The notes under the pieces are model-generated. The model worked only from the letters and a program-made list of their open reading frames with translations. It did not search any database and was not told the origin of the DNA. This document shows, piece by piece, positions 37,158 through 47,693 of a stretch of 64,000 bases of DNA (position 1 is the stretch's first letter; every line of letters starts with the position of its first letter). Source of the stretch: Helicobacter rappini (GTDB taxonomy: Bacteria; Campylobacterota; Campylobacteria; Campylobacterales; Helicobacteraceae). A program made the translations under genes and the position numbers. The stretch spans positions 1-64,000 of the forward strand of contig NZ_FZPK01000015.1 of assembly GCF_900198625.1 (NCBI RefSeq), read 5' to 3'.

Positions 37158-38588
37158 TTACCCCTTTAATTTCTCTCTTAAAAGCTCATTTACCCTTGCT
37201 GGATTCATGCCTTTTGTTTGCTTCATCACTTGCCCTACAAAAAAGCCTAACATTTTTTCCTTACCTGCCCTATATTCTGCGACTTTATCTTGATTTGCTG
37301 CTAAAAGCGTGTCAATAACTTGCAGTATCGCACCATCGTCATTGATTTGCTCTAGACCTAATTCCTTAATCAGCATATCAACATCACCACCTCTTTTTTC
37401 CACTAACACATCAAGAATCTCTTTTGCACCAGAGCCGCTAATCTTTTGAGATTCAATGCGTTGCAATAATGTTGCAAATGTAGCTTCATTAATACCGCAA
37501 GTAGCAAGTGTGTTACCATTTTTTAGTCGCCCTTGCAACTCTACGCTTAACCATGTGCATACTAAACGCGGCGATATCCCCTTTTCTACCATGTATTCAA
37601 AATATCGCACCATATCAATATCCTGCACTAATACCTTTGCATCACTCTCTTTAATGCCAAGTGTTTCTATATACCGCTTGATTTTAGAATCTGGCATTTC
37701 AGGGATATTTTTAGCACGCTCTAGCAACTCATCACTAAGAAAAACAGGCAATAAATCTGGGTCATTAAAATAGCGATAGTCTGCACTCTCTTCTTTACCA
37801 CGCATAGATTTTGTTACGCCTTTATCAGTATCAAATAGGCGTGTTTCTTGATAGACTTCAGTATCATAAGTGCCATTTTCAAAGGCATTTTGCTGTCTTG
37901 CTACTTCATATTCAATAGCCTTTTGGATAAATTTAAAGCTATTTAGATTCTTAATCTCAACTCTTGTATAAAATTTATTCTCACCTTTTGGACGAATAGA
38001 CACATTTGCATCACAACGAAAGCTTCCCTCTTGCATATTCGCATCGCTTATACCAAGGAATTTTACAATAGAATGCAGCTTCTTTAGATAAGCTATCGCC
38101 TCATTGCTGCTACGCATATCAGGCTCACTCACAATCTCTAAAAGCGGCGTGCAAGCACGATTTAAATCAATTTTTGAATGTGTGCCCTCATGGATATTTT
38201 TACCTGCATCTTCTTCTAAATGCGCGCGCGTGATACCTATGGTTTTTATTTCCCCATCAACTTCAATATCAAGCTGCCCTTTGCCAACAATGGGAATCTC
38301 AAACTGGCTGATTTGATATGCCTTTGGTAAATCTGGATAAAAATAATTTTTACGCGCAAATACAGAATCTTGATGTATTGTAGCCCCGATTGCTGTGCCA
38401 AAAGATATAGCTTTTGCTGCCGCCTCTTCATTTAACACAGGAAGAGCCCCCGGTAATCCCAAGCACACAGGACACACATTTGTATTTGGTGATTCCCCAA
38501 AACTCGTAGGACATGAACAAAAAATCTTTGTTTTCGTATTCAACTGCACATGCACTTCTAAGCCGATAATTGTCTCAAAACTACTCAT
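37158..38588 (-). CDS. gatB: Asp/Glu-tRNA amidotransferase subunit B
   Basis: Subunit B of GatCAB, which amidates Glu-tRNA(Gln) and Asp-tRNA(Asn). It is needed because Helicobacter lacks the direct glutaminyl enzyme. Motifs: [49 protein letters not shown] and the C-terminal YqeY-like domain ending [14 protein letters not shown]. Length 476 is normal. AAAGGA precedes the ATG. gatA and gatC are not adjacent. The gltX gene in the window supplies its mischarged substrate, or is the regular GluRS. Confidence 0.95.
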   Translation of the reverse strand: MSSFETIIGLEVHVQLNTKTKIFCSCPTSFGESPNTNVCPVCLGLPGALPVLNEEAAAKAISFGTAIGATIHQDSVFARKNYFYPDLPKAYQISQFEIPIVGKGQLDIEVDGEIKTIGITRAHLEEDAGKNIHEGTHSKIDLNRACTPLLEIVSEPDMRSSNEAIAYLKKLHSIVKFLGISDANMQEGSFRCDANVSIRPKGENKFYTRVEIKNLNSFKFIQKAIEYEVARQQNAFENGTYDTEVYQETRLFDTDKGVTKSMRGKEESADYRYFNDPDLLPVFLSDELLERAKNIPEMPDSKIKRYIETLGIKESDAKVLVQDIDMVRYFEYMVEKGISPRLVCTWLSVELQGRLKNGNTLATCGINEATFATLLQRIESQKISGSGAKEILDVLVEKRGGDVDMLIKELGLEQINDDGAILQVIDTLLAANQDKVAEYRAGKEKMLGFFVGQVMKQTKGMNPARVNELLREKLKG

Positions 38589-38751
38589 ATTTTTCCTTTA
38601 ATTCATAGAATCTTTATTACTCATTAATTTGCGTATTATACATGAAACCTTTATGAGTTTGAACTAAACTCACACTTAAGATTCTAGCCCACTCAAGCAA
38701 GAAACCTAGATTTCATAGCTTCTGCATATTGCCTAGCTATATGCAACCACT

Positions 38752-40380
38752 CTAAAACTTACGCCGTTTGGAGTCTTCCACAGAATCTAATGCCATTCTA
38801 GAAACTTCACTTGCGACTTCATTGTTTTGGATAGTGATATTTGTATTTTCTTGCGTAATGCTTTCAAGCTGTGTAACTGCAGAATTGATTTGATTTATAC
38901 TTTCTACTTGCTCTTTTATAGATTCAGACATTTCATTAATACCTTGCACTAGCATATTTGTATTTGCCTCAATCTCGCCCAAACTTTTTGATGTGCGTTC
39001 CGCAAGTTTTCTTACCTCATCAGCTACGACTGCAAAGCCCCTACCATGCTCTCCAGCTCTTGCCGCTTCAATAGCGGCATTAAGTGCGAGTAGATTTGTC
39101 TGATCAGCAATATCCTTGATAATGTCAATAACATTTTTAATATCTGCACTTTGGGCTGTTACCTCACTTGTTTTGTCTTCTATATTCTGCATAGAATTTG
39201 TGATTTCTTCAATAGAAGTTGCAGTTTGTTGCAAGCTTGCAGTTTGTGTATTCATAGAATCTGCTAAAGCATTCATAGAATCTCTTAGATTTTGAGATTT
39301 GTTTTGCAAGTTCTCACCCAAGTCAAGCTGCACTTTTAGAATCTTGCTAATCTCATCACCCATGTGATTCACACCATTAAAAAGTTCCTGCATGATCCCA
39401 TTTAGCTGTGTGCTATCAACGCGTTTTGTAAAATCATTATTTGTGTATGTATGTAGCACTTCTCTTACCTGTGCTATGTTGTCATAAAATGCTTGTAATA
39501 GGTCGTTGAGTATCTTTTGTAATTCAGCAAGGTTTGGACTATGCGGGGTAGATTCAATACGCAGTTTCAAGAATCCGCTACTAGCCTTTTTTGCAATACT
39601 TGCAGTTTCTTGTATCATGGCATTATCTTTTTGCAAACCAGCCTGCACCTTTTGTATATTTTGGTCTAAAACTCGAGACATTTCACCAAACTCATCTCTA
39701 TTCTTAATAACAATGGGCTTAATCTCATTTGTTTCATTATTAATATATGCACAAAACGAAATAATGCCCTCACGGATTGTTTTAAGCGGTCCAACAATAC
39801 CCCAAATAACAGCAAAAGATAAAAACGCAAAGACAACAACAGCACCAAGCAGCATAGCAATCATCACTGTATCAACGAATGCAAGTGAATGGGCGGTTTG
39901 AGTGGTTAGCCAATGTGAAAGTGTATTGAGCTTGTCTGAAGCCTCTTTGCGTATGGAAGAATTTCGTTGTGCATACTCGTCCATACCTTTAATACCATCA
40001 CTCTGATCGGTCTTTATGCGTGTTTGCATAGTCTCTTGCAGGGCTTTAATATAGCTTTCAAGGCTACTAATTACATCATTTGACATTGAGAGACTTTCTT
40101 CTGTAAAAAATGTCGTTTGAAGCTTGCGTAAATCGCCTACAACCTCATTAAGCGTATCGATAAACTCTTTATATGCCTCTGTTGAGCGACCATTTTGATA
40201 AAAAAGCTGACCCGCATTTAAAAATTTTATTTGAATCCTAGTTAATGTCTCATTTTGATCTAGTCTTGCCAAAGCCTTATTGTTTTCATTGCTAAAAATA
40301 CTATAAATTATAATAAAAATAATCGCCAAAAATAGTGGAAATAATCTTAGCCGCCATCGCACATTCATGTTGTTTAACAT
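38752..40380 (-). CDS. methyl-accepting chemotaxis protein with helical periplasmic domain
   Basis: A 542-residue receptor. A first membrane helix (about 12-28) and a second (about 168-192) bracket a periplasmic domain that is all helical, like four-helix-bundle sensors, with no Cache motifs. HAMP-like linkers and the tip [32 protein letters not shown] follow, identical over this stretch to the other receptor in the window. It ends DSKRRKF. Ligand unknown. It is a single gene; no che genes are near. Confidence 0.9.
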   Translation of the reverse strand: MLNNMNVRWRLRLFPLFLAIIFIIIYSIFSNENNKALARLDQNETLTRIQIKFLNAGQLFYQNGRSTEAYKEFIDTLNEVVGDLRKLQTTFFTEESLSMSNDVISSLESYIKALQETMQTRIKTDQSDGIKGMDEYAQRNSSIRKEASDKLNTLSHWLTTQTAHSLAFVDTVMIAMLLGAVVVFAFLSFAVIWGIVGPLKTIREGIISFCAYINNETNEIKPIVIKNRDEFGEMSRVLDQNIQKVQAGLQKDNAMIQETASIAKKASSGFLKLRIESTPHSPNLAELQKILNDLLQAFYDNIAQVREVLHTYTNNDFTKRVDSTQLNGIMQELFNGVNHMGDEISKILKVQLDLGENLQNKSQNLRDSMNALADSMNTQTASLQQTATSIEEITNSMQNIEDKTSEVTAQSADIKNVIDIIKDIADQTNLLALNAAIEAARAGEHGRGFAVVADEVRKLAERTSKSLGEIEANTNMLVQGINEMSESIKEQVESINQINSAVTQLESITQENTNITIQNNEVASEVSRMALDSVEDSKRRKF

Positions 40381-40585
40381 TGCTTAATCCTTTTGATAAA
40401 AATTTGACAAACAATCACATAAAAGATTGTATTATAGGAAAATATTCCTGAATCTAAGTTTGTATTGTTGCTAATCTTTTGTGCTTTTGTGATTTGGGAT
40501 AACATACATTGATATTACCCAAATGATTTTTGCAACAATAAATATACATAAAATATTATCTAAATTATTCTAGTTAGCGATATGT

Positions 40586-41725
40586 TTAAACCAACACCTC
40601 AAAAAATACCCTATTTGCTTCTCCATTAAATTCTCGTATTTTAAGCATTGCTAGGCTCAATTCTATGGCATTTATCACAAAGGCAATCTCATGCAATGGA
40701 ATGTATCCCATGTGATTTACTCTAAAGATTTTGTCTTTTAGCCTATCTTGTCCGCCTGCTACATTGATATTGAAACGTGATTTTAGAATCTTTATAATAT
40801 CTTTTGCATGTGTAGAATCTACAACACTCATACTATTTGCTGGTGTTTTTGGATAAATGTGTAAGTCTAGGGCTTGCAAGGCTTTACGCGTGGCATTTGC
40901 TATTTTTGCACTATATTCATATATATCTGTAATTGTTAGATTCTTACTTGCAAGCATGTCAAAATATGCTTTAATGCCTATTATGATAGAAGTTGTCGCT
41001 GTGTATGCTGTGGTATTTTTACGCTGATTCTTTAGCTCTTTTGAGAGATTGAAGTAATAACCCTTTGGATTACTTTCTATAAAATCAATCGCCATTTTAC
41101 TTAAACCGATAAAGGCTAATCCCGGTGGCAACATAAAAGCCTTTTGACTACCGCCAATTAGAGCGTCAATATGTGCAGTATCAATGTGTTCTACACCCAT
41201 AGCCGTTATGCCATCAGCGATGACAAAAATGTCTTTATTATGCTGTTTTACTAGTTTTGCAACTTCTTTATAAGGATGTGAAAGACCACCTGCTGATTCA
41301 CAAATCTGTAAGTATATACATTCAATATCTTTGTGTTGTGCTAAGGCTTCTTGTATAGATTCTACACTTACTGGCGTATCCCATTCATTTATAATTTCAA
41401 CTACTTCTCTACCTAATGCCCTGCCTATGCCCCCAAAGCGTTCGCCAAACTTACCGCTATTTACACTTAGAATCTTGCGTGAAGAAAAAGTGGCAATACA
41501 AGCTTCCATAGCTCCTGTGCCGCTACTTGCAAGCATGAGTGTCTCTGGCATACCAAGCATTTTAGCTAAATGTGTTCTAGTCTCTTTAAATATAGATTCA
41601 AACTCACTTGTTCTATGATGTAGTGTAGGCTGTGCCATAGCCTGACGGATAAACTCTGGGGTAGGCGTTGGACCGGGTGTAAATAAAAGCGATTGTGTTA
41701 TAATCTTTGAGATATTTGTTTCCAT
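40586..41725 (-). CDS. class V aminotransferase (alanine-glyoxylate/phosphoserine type)
   Basis: PLP enzyme of the SPT/AGT class V group. LFTPGPTPTPEF opens the protein, SSGTGAMEACI holds the PLP phosphate, VIADGITAMGVE carries the Asp, and the Schiff-base Lys is in IGGSQKAFMLPPG. In Helicobacter the homolog is often taken as phosphoserine aminotransferase in serine synthesis. By sequence alone serine-glyoxylate or alanine-glyoxylate activity is equally possible. AGGG precedes ATG 41725. It is divergent from the flavodoxin gene. Confidence 0.8.
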   Translation of the reverse strand: METNISKIITQSLLFTPGPTPTPEFIRQAMAQPTLHHRTSEFESIFKETRTHLAKMLGMPETLMLASSGTGAMEACIATFSSRKILSVNSGKFGERFGGIGRALGREVVEIINEWDTPVSVESIQEALAQHKDIECIYLQICESAGGLSHPYKEVAKLVKQHNKDIFVIADGITAMGVEHIDTAHIDALIGGSQKAFMLPPGLAFIGLSKMAIDFIESNPKGYYFNLSKELKNQRKNTTAYTATTSIIIGIKAYFDMLASKNLTITDIYEYSAKIANATRKALQALDLHIYPKTPANSMSVVDSTHAKDIIKILKSRFNINVAGGQDRLKDKIFRVNHMGYIPLHEIAFVINAIELSLAMLKIREFNGEANRVFFEVLV

Positions 41726-41791
41726 TTTTTCCCTTTTTGCAAAAAAATATGTGTAAGTATAGCAGAAATATGAATGCAGTTAAGTAAAATG

Positions 41792-41797
41792 TAGTAT
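41792..41797 (+). promoter_or_regulatory. -10 element for fldA
   Basis: TAGTAT lies 60 bases before the flavodoxin ATG, in the divergent region with the aminotransferase gene. No clear -35. Confidence 0.3.
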
Positions 41798-41856
41798 CCT
41801 TGCATTCAAACAAACCAAAATCATGGTTTGTAATTTTACATTATAAAGGAAACACA

Positions 41857-42348
41857 ATGAGTATTGGAATATTTTTTGGAAGTGATAATGACACTACAAC
41901 TGATGTATGCGAAAGATTGGCAAAAAAATTGGGCGGTGCAGAGATTATCAATGTAGCTGATGCTGATGCTGATGCAATCAATAAGTTTGACAAAATTATA
42001 CTTGCAAGCTCAACATGGGGCGATGGTGAATTACAAAGTGATTGGGAAAGCTATGCAGAAACTCTTTCTGGAGCAAATTTTGGCGGTAAAGTCGTAGGAT
42101 TACTAGCTTTAGGTGATGCTGATAGCTATGGCAGCACTTTCTGTGATGCACTCTATCATCTTAAAAATGTGGCAAAAGGTGCAAAACTTGTTGGTGCAAC
42201 TTCAACTGATGGCTATGAGTTTGATGAGTCTAAAGGTGTAGAAGGCGGAAAATTTGTAGGTTTAGCTATCGATGAAGTAAATCAAGATGACAAAACTGAT
42301 GAAAGACTTGATGCATGGGTAGCACAAATTAAAGGCGAGGGATTCTAG
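41857..42348 (+). CDS. fldA: flavodoxin
   Basis: A 163-residue FMN electron carrier that serves pyruvate oxidoreductase in Helicobacter. ATG 41857 has AAAGGA seven bases before. The FMN phosphate loop reads GSDNDTTTDV; residue 12 is Asp where flavodoxins usually have Gly. STWGDGELQSDW keeps the Trp that stacks on FMN, which H. pylori flavodoxin lacks. The C-terminal EGGKFVGLAIDEVNQDDKTD matches long-chain flavodoxins. A stand-alone gene. Confidence 0.93.
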   Translation: MSIGIFFGSDNDTTTDVCERLAKKLGGAEIINVADADADAINKFDKIILASSTWGDGELQSDWESYAETLSGANFGGKVVGLLALGDADSYGSTFCDALYHLKNVAKGAKLVGATSTDGYEFDESKGVEGGKFVGLAIDEVNQDDKTDERLDAWVAQIKGEGF

Positions 42349-42697
42349 AGTCTAACTCAAGTTAAAGCTACTTTTTTAACTCTCAAGCGTTGATTTTCAG
42401 TCATGTTGTAACTATTCATGAAGTGTTACAGCGTGTTAGAATCTTAATGTGTATTGTTTCTTATTCTTACGATTTTGTAGATTATTAATAATATTTACTC
42501 AGTTTTACAATCTTGCGAATAATATTAAGATAAACTTAAGATGTAATCTCACCCTTAGTATAGATTCAGCAGCTTCTCTATATAAATGACAATAATGTTG
42601 TAGAAAATTTGCATTTAATTCCTTTTTACAACCCCCCCCCCAACTCCGCCAGTCCAGCGAATATATCCCAACTAGGGACCAAATCACATATTCCACT
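42349..42697. other. gap with C10 tract and a possible gene remnant
   Basis: Ten C on the plus strand (42632-42641) lie 56 bases past the PiT stop. On the minus strand the frame after the tract runs open to 42505 as CKKELNANFLQHYCHL followed by YREAAESILRVRLHLKF. It looks like a piece of a real protein and not random sequence, perhaps from a Helicobacter glycosyltransferase-type gene. The start and the rest are missing. I regard it as a remnant next to an old contingency tract. Confidence 0.35.
42632..42641 (-). repeat. C/G10 homopolymer beside the PiT gene
   Basis: Ten identical bases, shorter than the three coding C/G13 tracts, in non-coding or pseudogene sequence. It still lies in the size range where slippage occurs. 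Confidence 0.8.
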
Positions 42698-44296
42698 CTA
42701 CAATGGAATATCAACCTTTGATATAAGATAAAAAGTAACTGCACCAAAGATAGCTGATAGTGGCACGGTAATAAGCCATGAAGCAACGATTCTATTGATT
42801 GCACTTCGTCTAACTAGCTCTTGCTTATAGGCTTTTTTCAGACTTTTACGCTCTTTTTTCTTCAATACGGGCAAATCGGCATTCTTCTTATCAGTTTTTG
42901 CAGCATTCTCTTTTAGCGATTGCAGCATCTCTTGCTTTTGCTTGATATTTGCGCGTTCAAATTTTGTTAAGAATCTTTGCACAGCTTCTTCATTTTTACC
43001 CTTATATGCCTCAATTATTTCTTGTTGCATAGTGTAGTAACGCTTTTTTAGATATTCACGCAAAAATCCAACGCCAAAAATCGCACCAATAGCAATGTGT
43101 GTAGAGCTTACAGGCAGTCCTAATTGTGAAGCAATAAGCACGGTGATAGCAGCAGAAAGGGCTACACAGAAAGCACGCATTTTATCAAGATCTGTAATCT
43201 CACTACCAACCGTCTTGATAAGTTTTGGTCCATAAAGGGCTAGTCCTAGCGAGATTCCAAGCCCACCAATAAGCATAATCCAGAATGGCACTTGTGCTTT
43301 ACCACCAAACGCTTCCATAGTCGTCTCTCTAATTGCCTCATAGATTCCCGCTAAAGGTCCAATCGCATTTGCTACATCATTTGCACCATGTGCAAAGCTA
43401 AGAAGAGCAGCAGAAAATATCAAAGGGAGTGTAAAAAGCTCGTTAATGTCCTCTTTTGTGTTTGAAAGCGTATCAGCCTTTTTGATGATAAATGGACGAG
43501 AAACAAAGAAAATAACAATTGCAATGGCTAATCCAGCAAGTAAGGCAACACCAAAACTCAGTTTAATCATGCCAGTTTTTTGCACCAAATACACGCTAAA
43601 TGACCATGACATAATGAGAATTAGTAATGGCACAACGCGTTTTGCCGCAGTCTTTTTATCGCTTTGATAGGTAATAGATCGCTTAATGATAAATAAAAAT
43701 ATCATGGCGATTAAGCCACCAAGACAAGGCGATACAACCCAGCTTAATGCAATCTCTCCCATAGCACCCCAGTTTGCTATGCCAAAGCCACCAGCCATAA
43801 TACCAGCCCCAAGCACACCACCAACAAGTGAGTGTGTCGTAGATACAGGCGCACCAAGCGCAGTAGCCACATGCAGCCAAATCGCCCCAGAAGTAAGGGC
43901 AGCAAGCATTACATAAATAAAGGTTTTACTATCTTGCAAACTCGCGGGATTAATAATGCCAGATTTAATCGTATCAACGACATCTTTTCCAGCAATAATC
44001 GCCCCTAAAGCCTCTGCAATCGCAGCGATGATTATCGCACCAACAAGTGTGATAGCATGAGACCCAACCGCTGGACCGACATTATTTGCCACATCATTTG
44101 CACCGATATTGAGAGCCATATAGCCACCCACAACCGCAGCAAAGATAAGCACAACAGGGCTACTGACAGGATAACCAAAAGTGATAGCAATACCAGCAAT
44201 AACAATAAAAAATGCAAGCACAATGCCAATCTTTATAATATCCTTTTGCCCAAATGATGTAGCATTCTCAATCTTGTTAATATTTTGAATATCCAT
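42698..44296 (-). CDS. pitA: PiT-family inorganic phosphate transporter
   Basis: Low-affinity phosphate:cation symporter of the inner membrane, 532 residues, about 10-12 helices. It shows the duplicated PiT signature: NIGANDVANNVGPAVGS in the first half and HGANDVANAIGPLAG in the second. A charged cytoplasmic domain of about 80 residues (KGKNEEAVQRFLTKFERAN and on) sits before the last helix. Start ATG 44296. It is divergent from uvrA and followed by the C10 tract. Confidence 0.92.
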   Translation of the reverse strand: MDIQNINKIENATSFGQKDIIKIGIVLAFFIVIAGIAITFGYPVSSPVVLIFAAVVGGYMALNIGANDVANNVGPAVGSHAITLVGAIIIAAIAEALGAIIAGKDVVDTIKSGIINPASLQDSKTFIYVMLAALTSGAIWLHVATALGAPVSTTHSLVGGVLGAGIMAGGFGIANWGAMGEIALSWVVSPCLGGLIAMIFLFIIKRSITYQSDKKTAAKRVVPLLILIMSWSFSVYLVQKTGMIKLSFGVALLAGLAIAIVIFFVSRPFIIKKADTLSNTKEDINELFTLPLIFSAALLSFAHGANDVANAIGPLAGIYEAIRETTMEAFGGKAQVPFWIMLIGGLGISLGLALYGPKLIKTVGSEITDLDKMRAFCVALSAAITVLIASQLGLPVSSTHIAIGAIFGVGFLREYLKKRYYTMQQEIIEAYKGKNEEAVQRFLTKFERANIKQKQEMLQSLKENAAKTDKKNADLPVLKKKERKSLKKAYKQELVRRSAINRIVASWLITVPLSAIFGAVTFYLISKVDIPL

Positions 44297-44626
44297 AAAA
44301 CCTTCCTTAAGACTTGAAATGGCACAAAAACCTTTTCATTATAGCTTAATATCTCACTCTTTGCTTTGCGAATTAGTGCAAATATGTCATTCATAGGTCA
44401 CAAATGCATAGATTCTAGTATAAATAAACACATGCAATTACAAATCCCATAATATTATCAACATATCACACATAGCCCATAAAAGACATAATTATAAGAA
44501 ATCAATTTAGAATCTTCTCTCCAATATTGTGATTATCGCATTACATTTTCACATATATATTTGTGTATTTTTGATAGAATACAAGCTTTTTAATTTTGTA
44601 ATTTTTGGTAGAGAAAAAGGGAAAAT
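44297..44626. other. divergent gap between pitA and uvrA
   Basis: AT-rich region with a -10 candidate TAGAAT at 44575-44580 for uvrA. I see no gene. Confidence 0.4.
44575..44580 (+). promoter_or_regulatory. -10 element for uvrA
   Basis: TAGAAT lies 46 bases before the ATG. No LexA-type box is visible, in line with the absence of an SOS system in Helicobacter. Confidence 0.35.
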
Positions 44627-47434
44627 ATGGGACAAAATGACAATATCACAATCATAGGTGCAAAAGAAAATAATCTAAAAAATATAAATCTCTCTATCCC
44701 AAAAAATAAATTAGTCGTATTCACAGGTGTGAGTGGTAGCGGTAAAAGCACACTTGCATTTGATACCTTATATGCCGAAGGGCAAAGGCGATATATAGAA
44801 TCTCTCTCAAGCTATGTGCGGCAATTCCTTGATAAAGTAGGTAAGCCAAATGTAGAAAAGATAGAGGGGCTAACCCCAGCTATTGCCATAGACCAAAAGA
44901 CAACTTCAAAAAATCCACGCTCAACCGTTGGCACTATCACAGAAATATATGATTACTTGCGGCTTTTATATGCTAGAGTTGGTATGCAGCATTGCCATTT
45001 ATGCGGGGAAAAGATTAGTTCTATGTCTTCAACTGATATTATTAATGAAGTTTTAAAATTGCCAAAAGATTCCAAACTCATTATTTATGCCCCCATTGTT
45101 AAAGAGAAAAAGGGAAGCTTTCAAGATAAATTAGAATCTTTACGCACAAAAGGCTATGTAAGAGCAAAGATTAATGGTGTGATGACAAGACTTGATTCTG
45201 AAATCACACTTGCAAAGACTAAAAAGCATAGCATTAGCATCGTTATGGATAGAGTGGTGCTAAATGAAGAAAATCATGCAAGAATAGCTTATGCGATAGA
45301 ATCTGGACTAAAAGAATCTTATGGTGAAATTGAAGTTGAAATTTTGCAAGATTCAAAAGAGCATAATGAGATAATCCACTTTAGCGAACATTTAGCTTGT
45401 TTTCAATGTAAGGTAAGCTTTGAAGAGCTAGAGCCTGTAAGCTTTTCTTTCAATTCCCCAAAGGGTGCATGCAGGGATTGTGGTGGCTTAGGTGTGAAAT
45501 ACGCCCTTGATATGAATAGCATTATTACACAGCATGAGCCACTTAATAAAGGCGGGATAAAGTTTATTTTTGGATTCAATAAAAGCTATTATTACGCACT
45601 TTTTGAGGGCTTTTGTAATGCCTATGATATAAAGCCTAGTAGCACTTTTGCAGAACTCTCTAAAGATAAGCAAAACGCACTTTTATATGGCAGCACAAAA
45701 GATATTATGGTAACTTGGAAAAATAGCACGATAAAGCAGACTTGGCGTGGTGTCATGCAAATAGCCCTTGATGTGCTAAAAGATGATGCAACAGATTATA
45801 TGGTAGAAAAAACTTGCAGTGGTTGTAATGGCAATAGACTAAATCCACAATCTCTAAGTGTCAAAGTCGCGGATAAAGGGATAGCAGAAGTTATTAATAT
45901 GCCAATTGAGCATTGTTATCATTTCTTTGATACAAAAGAGAATTTTTCCTACCTTAGCACACAGCAAAAGCAAATCTCAGATTCTATACTTAAAGAAATA
46001 CGAGAGAGATTATTCTTCCTTTATGATGTCGGCTTAGGCTATCTTACACTGCATCGTGATGCGCGTAGCATTAGTGGAGGGGAGAGTCAGCGGATACGCA
46101 TTGCAAGTCAAATCGGCAGTGGGCTAACAGGCGTTATGTATGTGCTTGATGAGCCAAGCATAGGATTACATGAAAGAGATACGCTAAAGCTTATTAAAAC
46201 GCTAAAATCATTGCAAGAAAAGGGTAATAGTGTCATTGTCGTAGAGCATGATAAAGAGACTATTATGCGTGCAGATTTTATAGTCGATATAGGACCGGGT
46301 GCTGGAATCTATGGTGGTGAAGTCGTATTTAGCGGTAAGGTTAAAGATTTATTAAAAAGCAAGACTTTATCCGCACAATATCTAAATGGCACAAACAAGA
46401 TTGACTATAAATATAATAGAAAGCAAGAGGCATGGCTAAGTATGCGAAATGTTACTTTGCATAATCTCTGCAATGTCAGCGTAAAGATTCCATTAGCAAA
46501 CTTTGTGTGTGTAACAGGCGTTAGTGGTAGTGGTAAAAGCTCACTTATTTTACAGACACTCTTACCCGCCGCACAAGAACTGCTTAATCACTCAAAACGC
46601 ATTCAAGCAAATAGCGGTGTGATTATTGAGGGCTTAGAGAATCTTGACAAAGTAATCTATCTAGACCAAAGCCCAATAGGCAGAACCCCAAGAAGTAACC
46701 CAAGCACTTACACGGGCTTAATGGATGATATACGCCATCTTTTTGCCGAGACAAAAGAGGCAAAAATACGCGGTTATAGTGTCGGTCGCTTTAGCTTTAA
46801 TGTCAAAGGTGGTAGATGTGAAAAATGTCAAGGTGAGGGCGAAATAAAGATAGAAATGCACTTTCTACCCGATGTGATGGTGAAATGTGATGTATGCAAA
46901 GGTGCGAAATATAATCCCCAAACATTAGAGATTACCTATAATCATAAGAATATCGCAGAAGTCCTTGCTATGAGTGTTGATGAAGCATGTAGTTTTTTTA
47001 GTAAGATTCCAAAGATTTTTAATCGTCTTAAGACTTTGCAGGCAGTGGGGCTAGGCTATATTACACTTGGGCAAAGCTCACTTACACTAAGTGGTGGGGA
47101 AGCCCAAAGGATTAAGCTAAGCAAGGAATTAAGCCGTAAAGATACAGGTAAAACGCTGTATATCCTAGATGAGCCCACAACGGGACTTCACTTTGCTGAT
47201 GTGGATAAACTCACAGGTGTGCTGCATCATCTTGTAAGTCTTGGAAATTCTGTCGTCGTGATTGAGCATAATTTAGATGTGATTAAAAACGCAGATTATA
47301 TCATTGATATAGGACCAGATGGTGGCAGCGGTGGTGGGAAAATTGTAGATTGTGGTAGCGTAGCTGATATTATAAAAAATAAGGATAAAAGCGGGAGCTA
47401 CACCGCACAATTTTTAGCAAATGAAGTGTTGTGA
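44627..47434 (+). CDS. uvrA: excinuclease ABC subunit A
   Basis: Damage-sensing ATPase of nucleotide excision repair, 935 residues. There are two ABC modules. The first has GVSGSGKSTLAFDTLYAEGQ, zinc cysteines CHLCGEK, and SISGGESQRIRIASQIGSG. The second has GVSGSGKSSLILQTLLP, RFSFNVKGGRCEKCQGEGE and LTLSGGEAQRIKLSKELS. Walker B regions YVLDEPSIGLHERD and YILDEPTTGLHFADV are intact. Start ATG 44627 with AAAGGG. Length and order are standard. Confidence 0.97.
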   Translation: MGQNDNITIIGAKENNLKNINLSIPKNKLVVFTGVSGSGKSTLAFDTLYAEGQRRYIESLSSYVRQFLDKVGKPNVEKIEGLTPAIAIDQKTTSKNPRSTVGTITEIYDYLRLLYARVGMQHCHLCGEKISSMSSTDIINEVLKLPKDSKLIIYAPIVKEKKGSFQDKLESLRTKGYVRAKINGVMTRLDSEITLAKTKKHSISIVMDRVVLNEENHARIAYAIESGLKESYGEIEVEILQDSKEHNEIIHFSEHLACFQCKVSFEELEPVSFSFNSPKGACRDCGGLGVKYALDMNSIITQHEPLNKGGIKFIFGFNKSYYYALFEGFCNAYDIKPSSTFAELSKDKQNALLYGSTKDIMVTWKNSTIKQTWRGVMQIALDVLKDDATDYMVEKTCSGCNGNRLNPQSLSVKVADKGIAEVINMPIEHCYHFFDTKENFSYLSTQQKQISDSILKEIRERLFFLYDVGLGYLTLHRDARSISGGESQRIRIASQIGSGLTGVMYVLDEPSIGLHERDTLKLIKTLKSLQEKGNSVIVVEHDKETIMRADFIVDIGPGAGIYGGEVVFSGKVKDLLKSKTLSAQYLNGTNKIDYKYNRKQEAWLSMRNVTLHNLCNVSVKIPLANFVCVTGVSGSGKSSLILQTLLPAAQELLNHSKRIQANSGVIIEGLENLDKVIYLDQSPIGRTPRSNPSTYTGLMDDIRHLFAETKEAKIRGYSVGRFSFNVKGGRCEKCQGEGEIKIEMHFLPDVMVKCDVCKGAKYNPQTLEITYNHKNIAEVLAMSVDEACSFFSKIPKIFNRLKTLQAVGLGYITLGQSSLTLSGGEAQRIKLSKELSRKDTGKTLYILDEPTTGLHFADVDKLTGVLHHLVSLGNSVVVIEHNLDVIKNADYIIDIGPDGGSGGGKIVDCGSVADIIKNKDKSGSYTAQFLANEVL

Positions 47435-47693
47435 TGGTTTTAGTGAGTTTAAAAAGATTAGTTATCGTTTAATATAACAAAGTGGGGGTTAAACACTCGT
47501 GTGTTTCTAGAATCTATATTTGTTAGATTAGCTATATTCGCATTCCATACGGATAAAATTAGAATCCACCTATGCTAGACGACTTAATCTATTGGGTGGG
47601 CAATGATTTTCTCAATTCATAGAATCTTCACTTAGCATTCTCTAGCTTCATAGCATGGAATTACAACTATAAATACTAAAGATTTATATCTTA

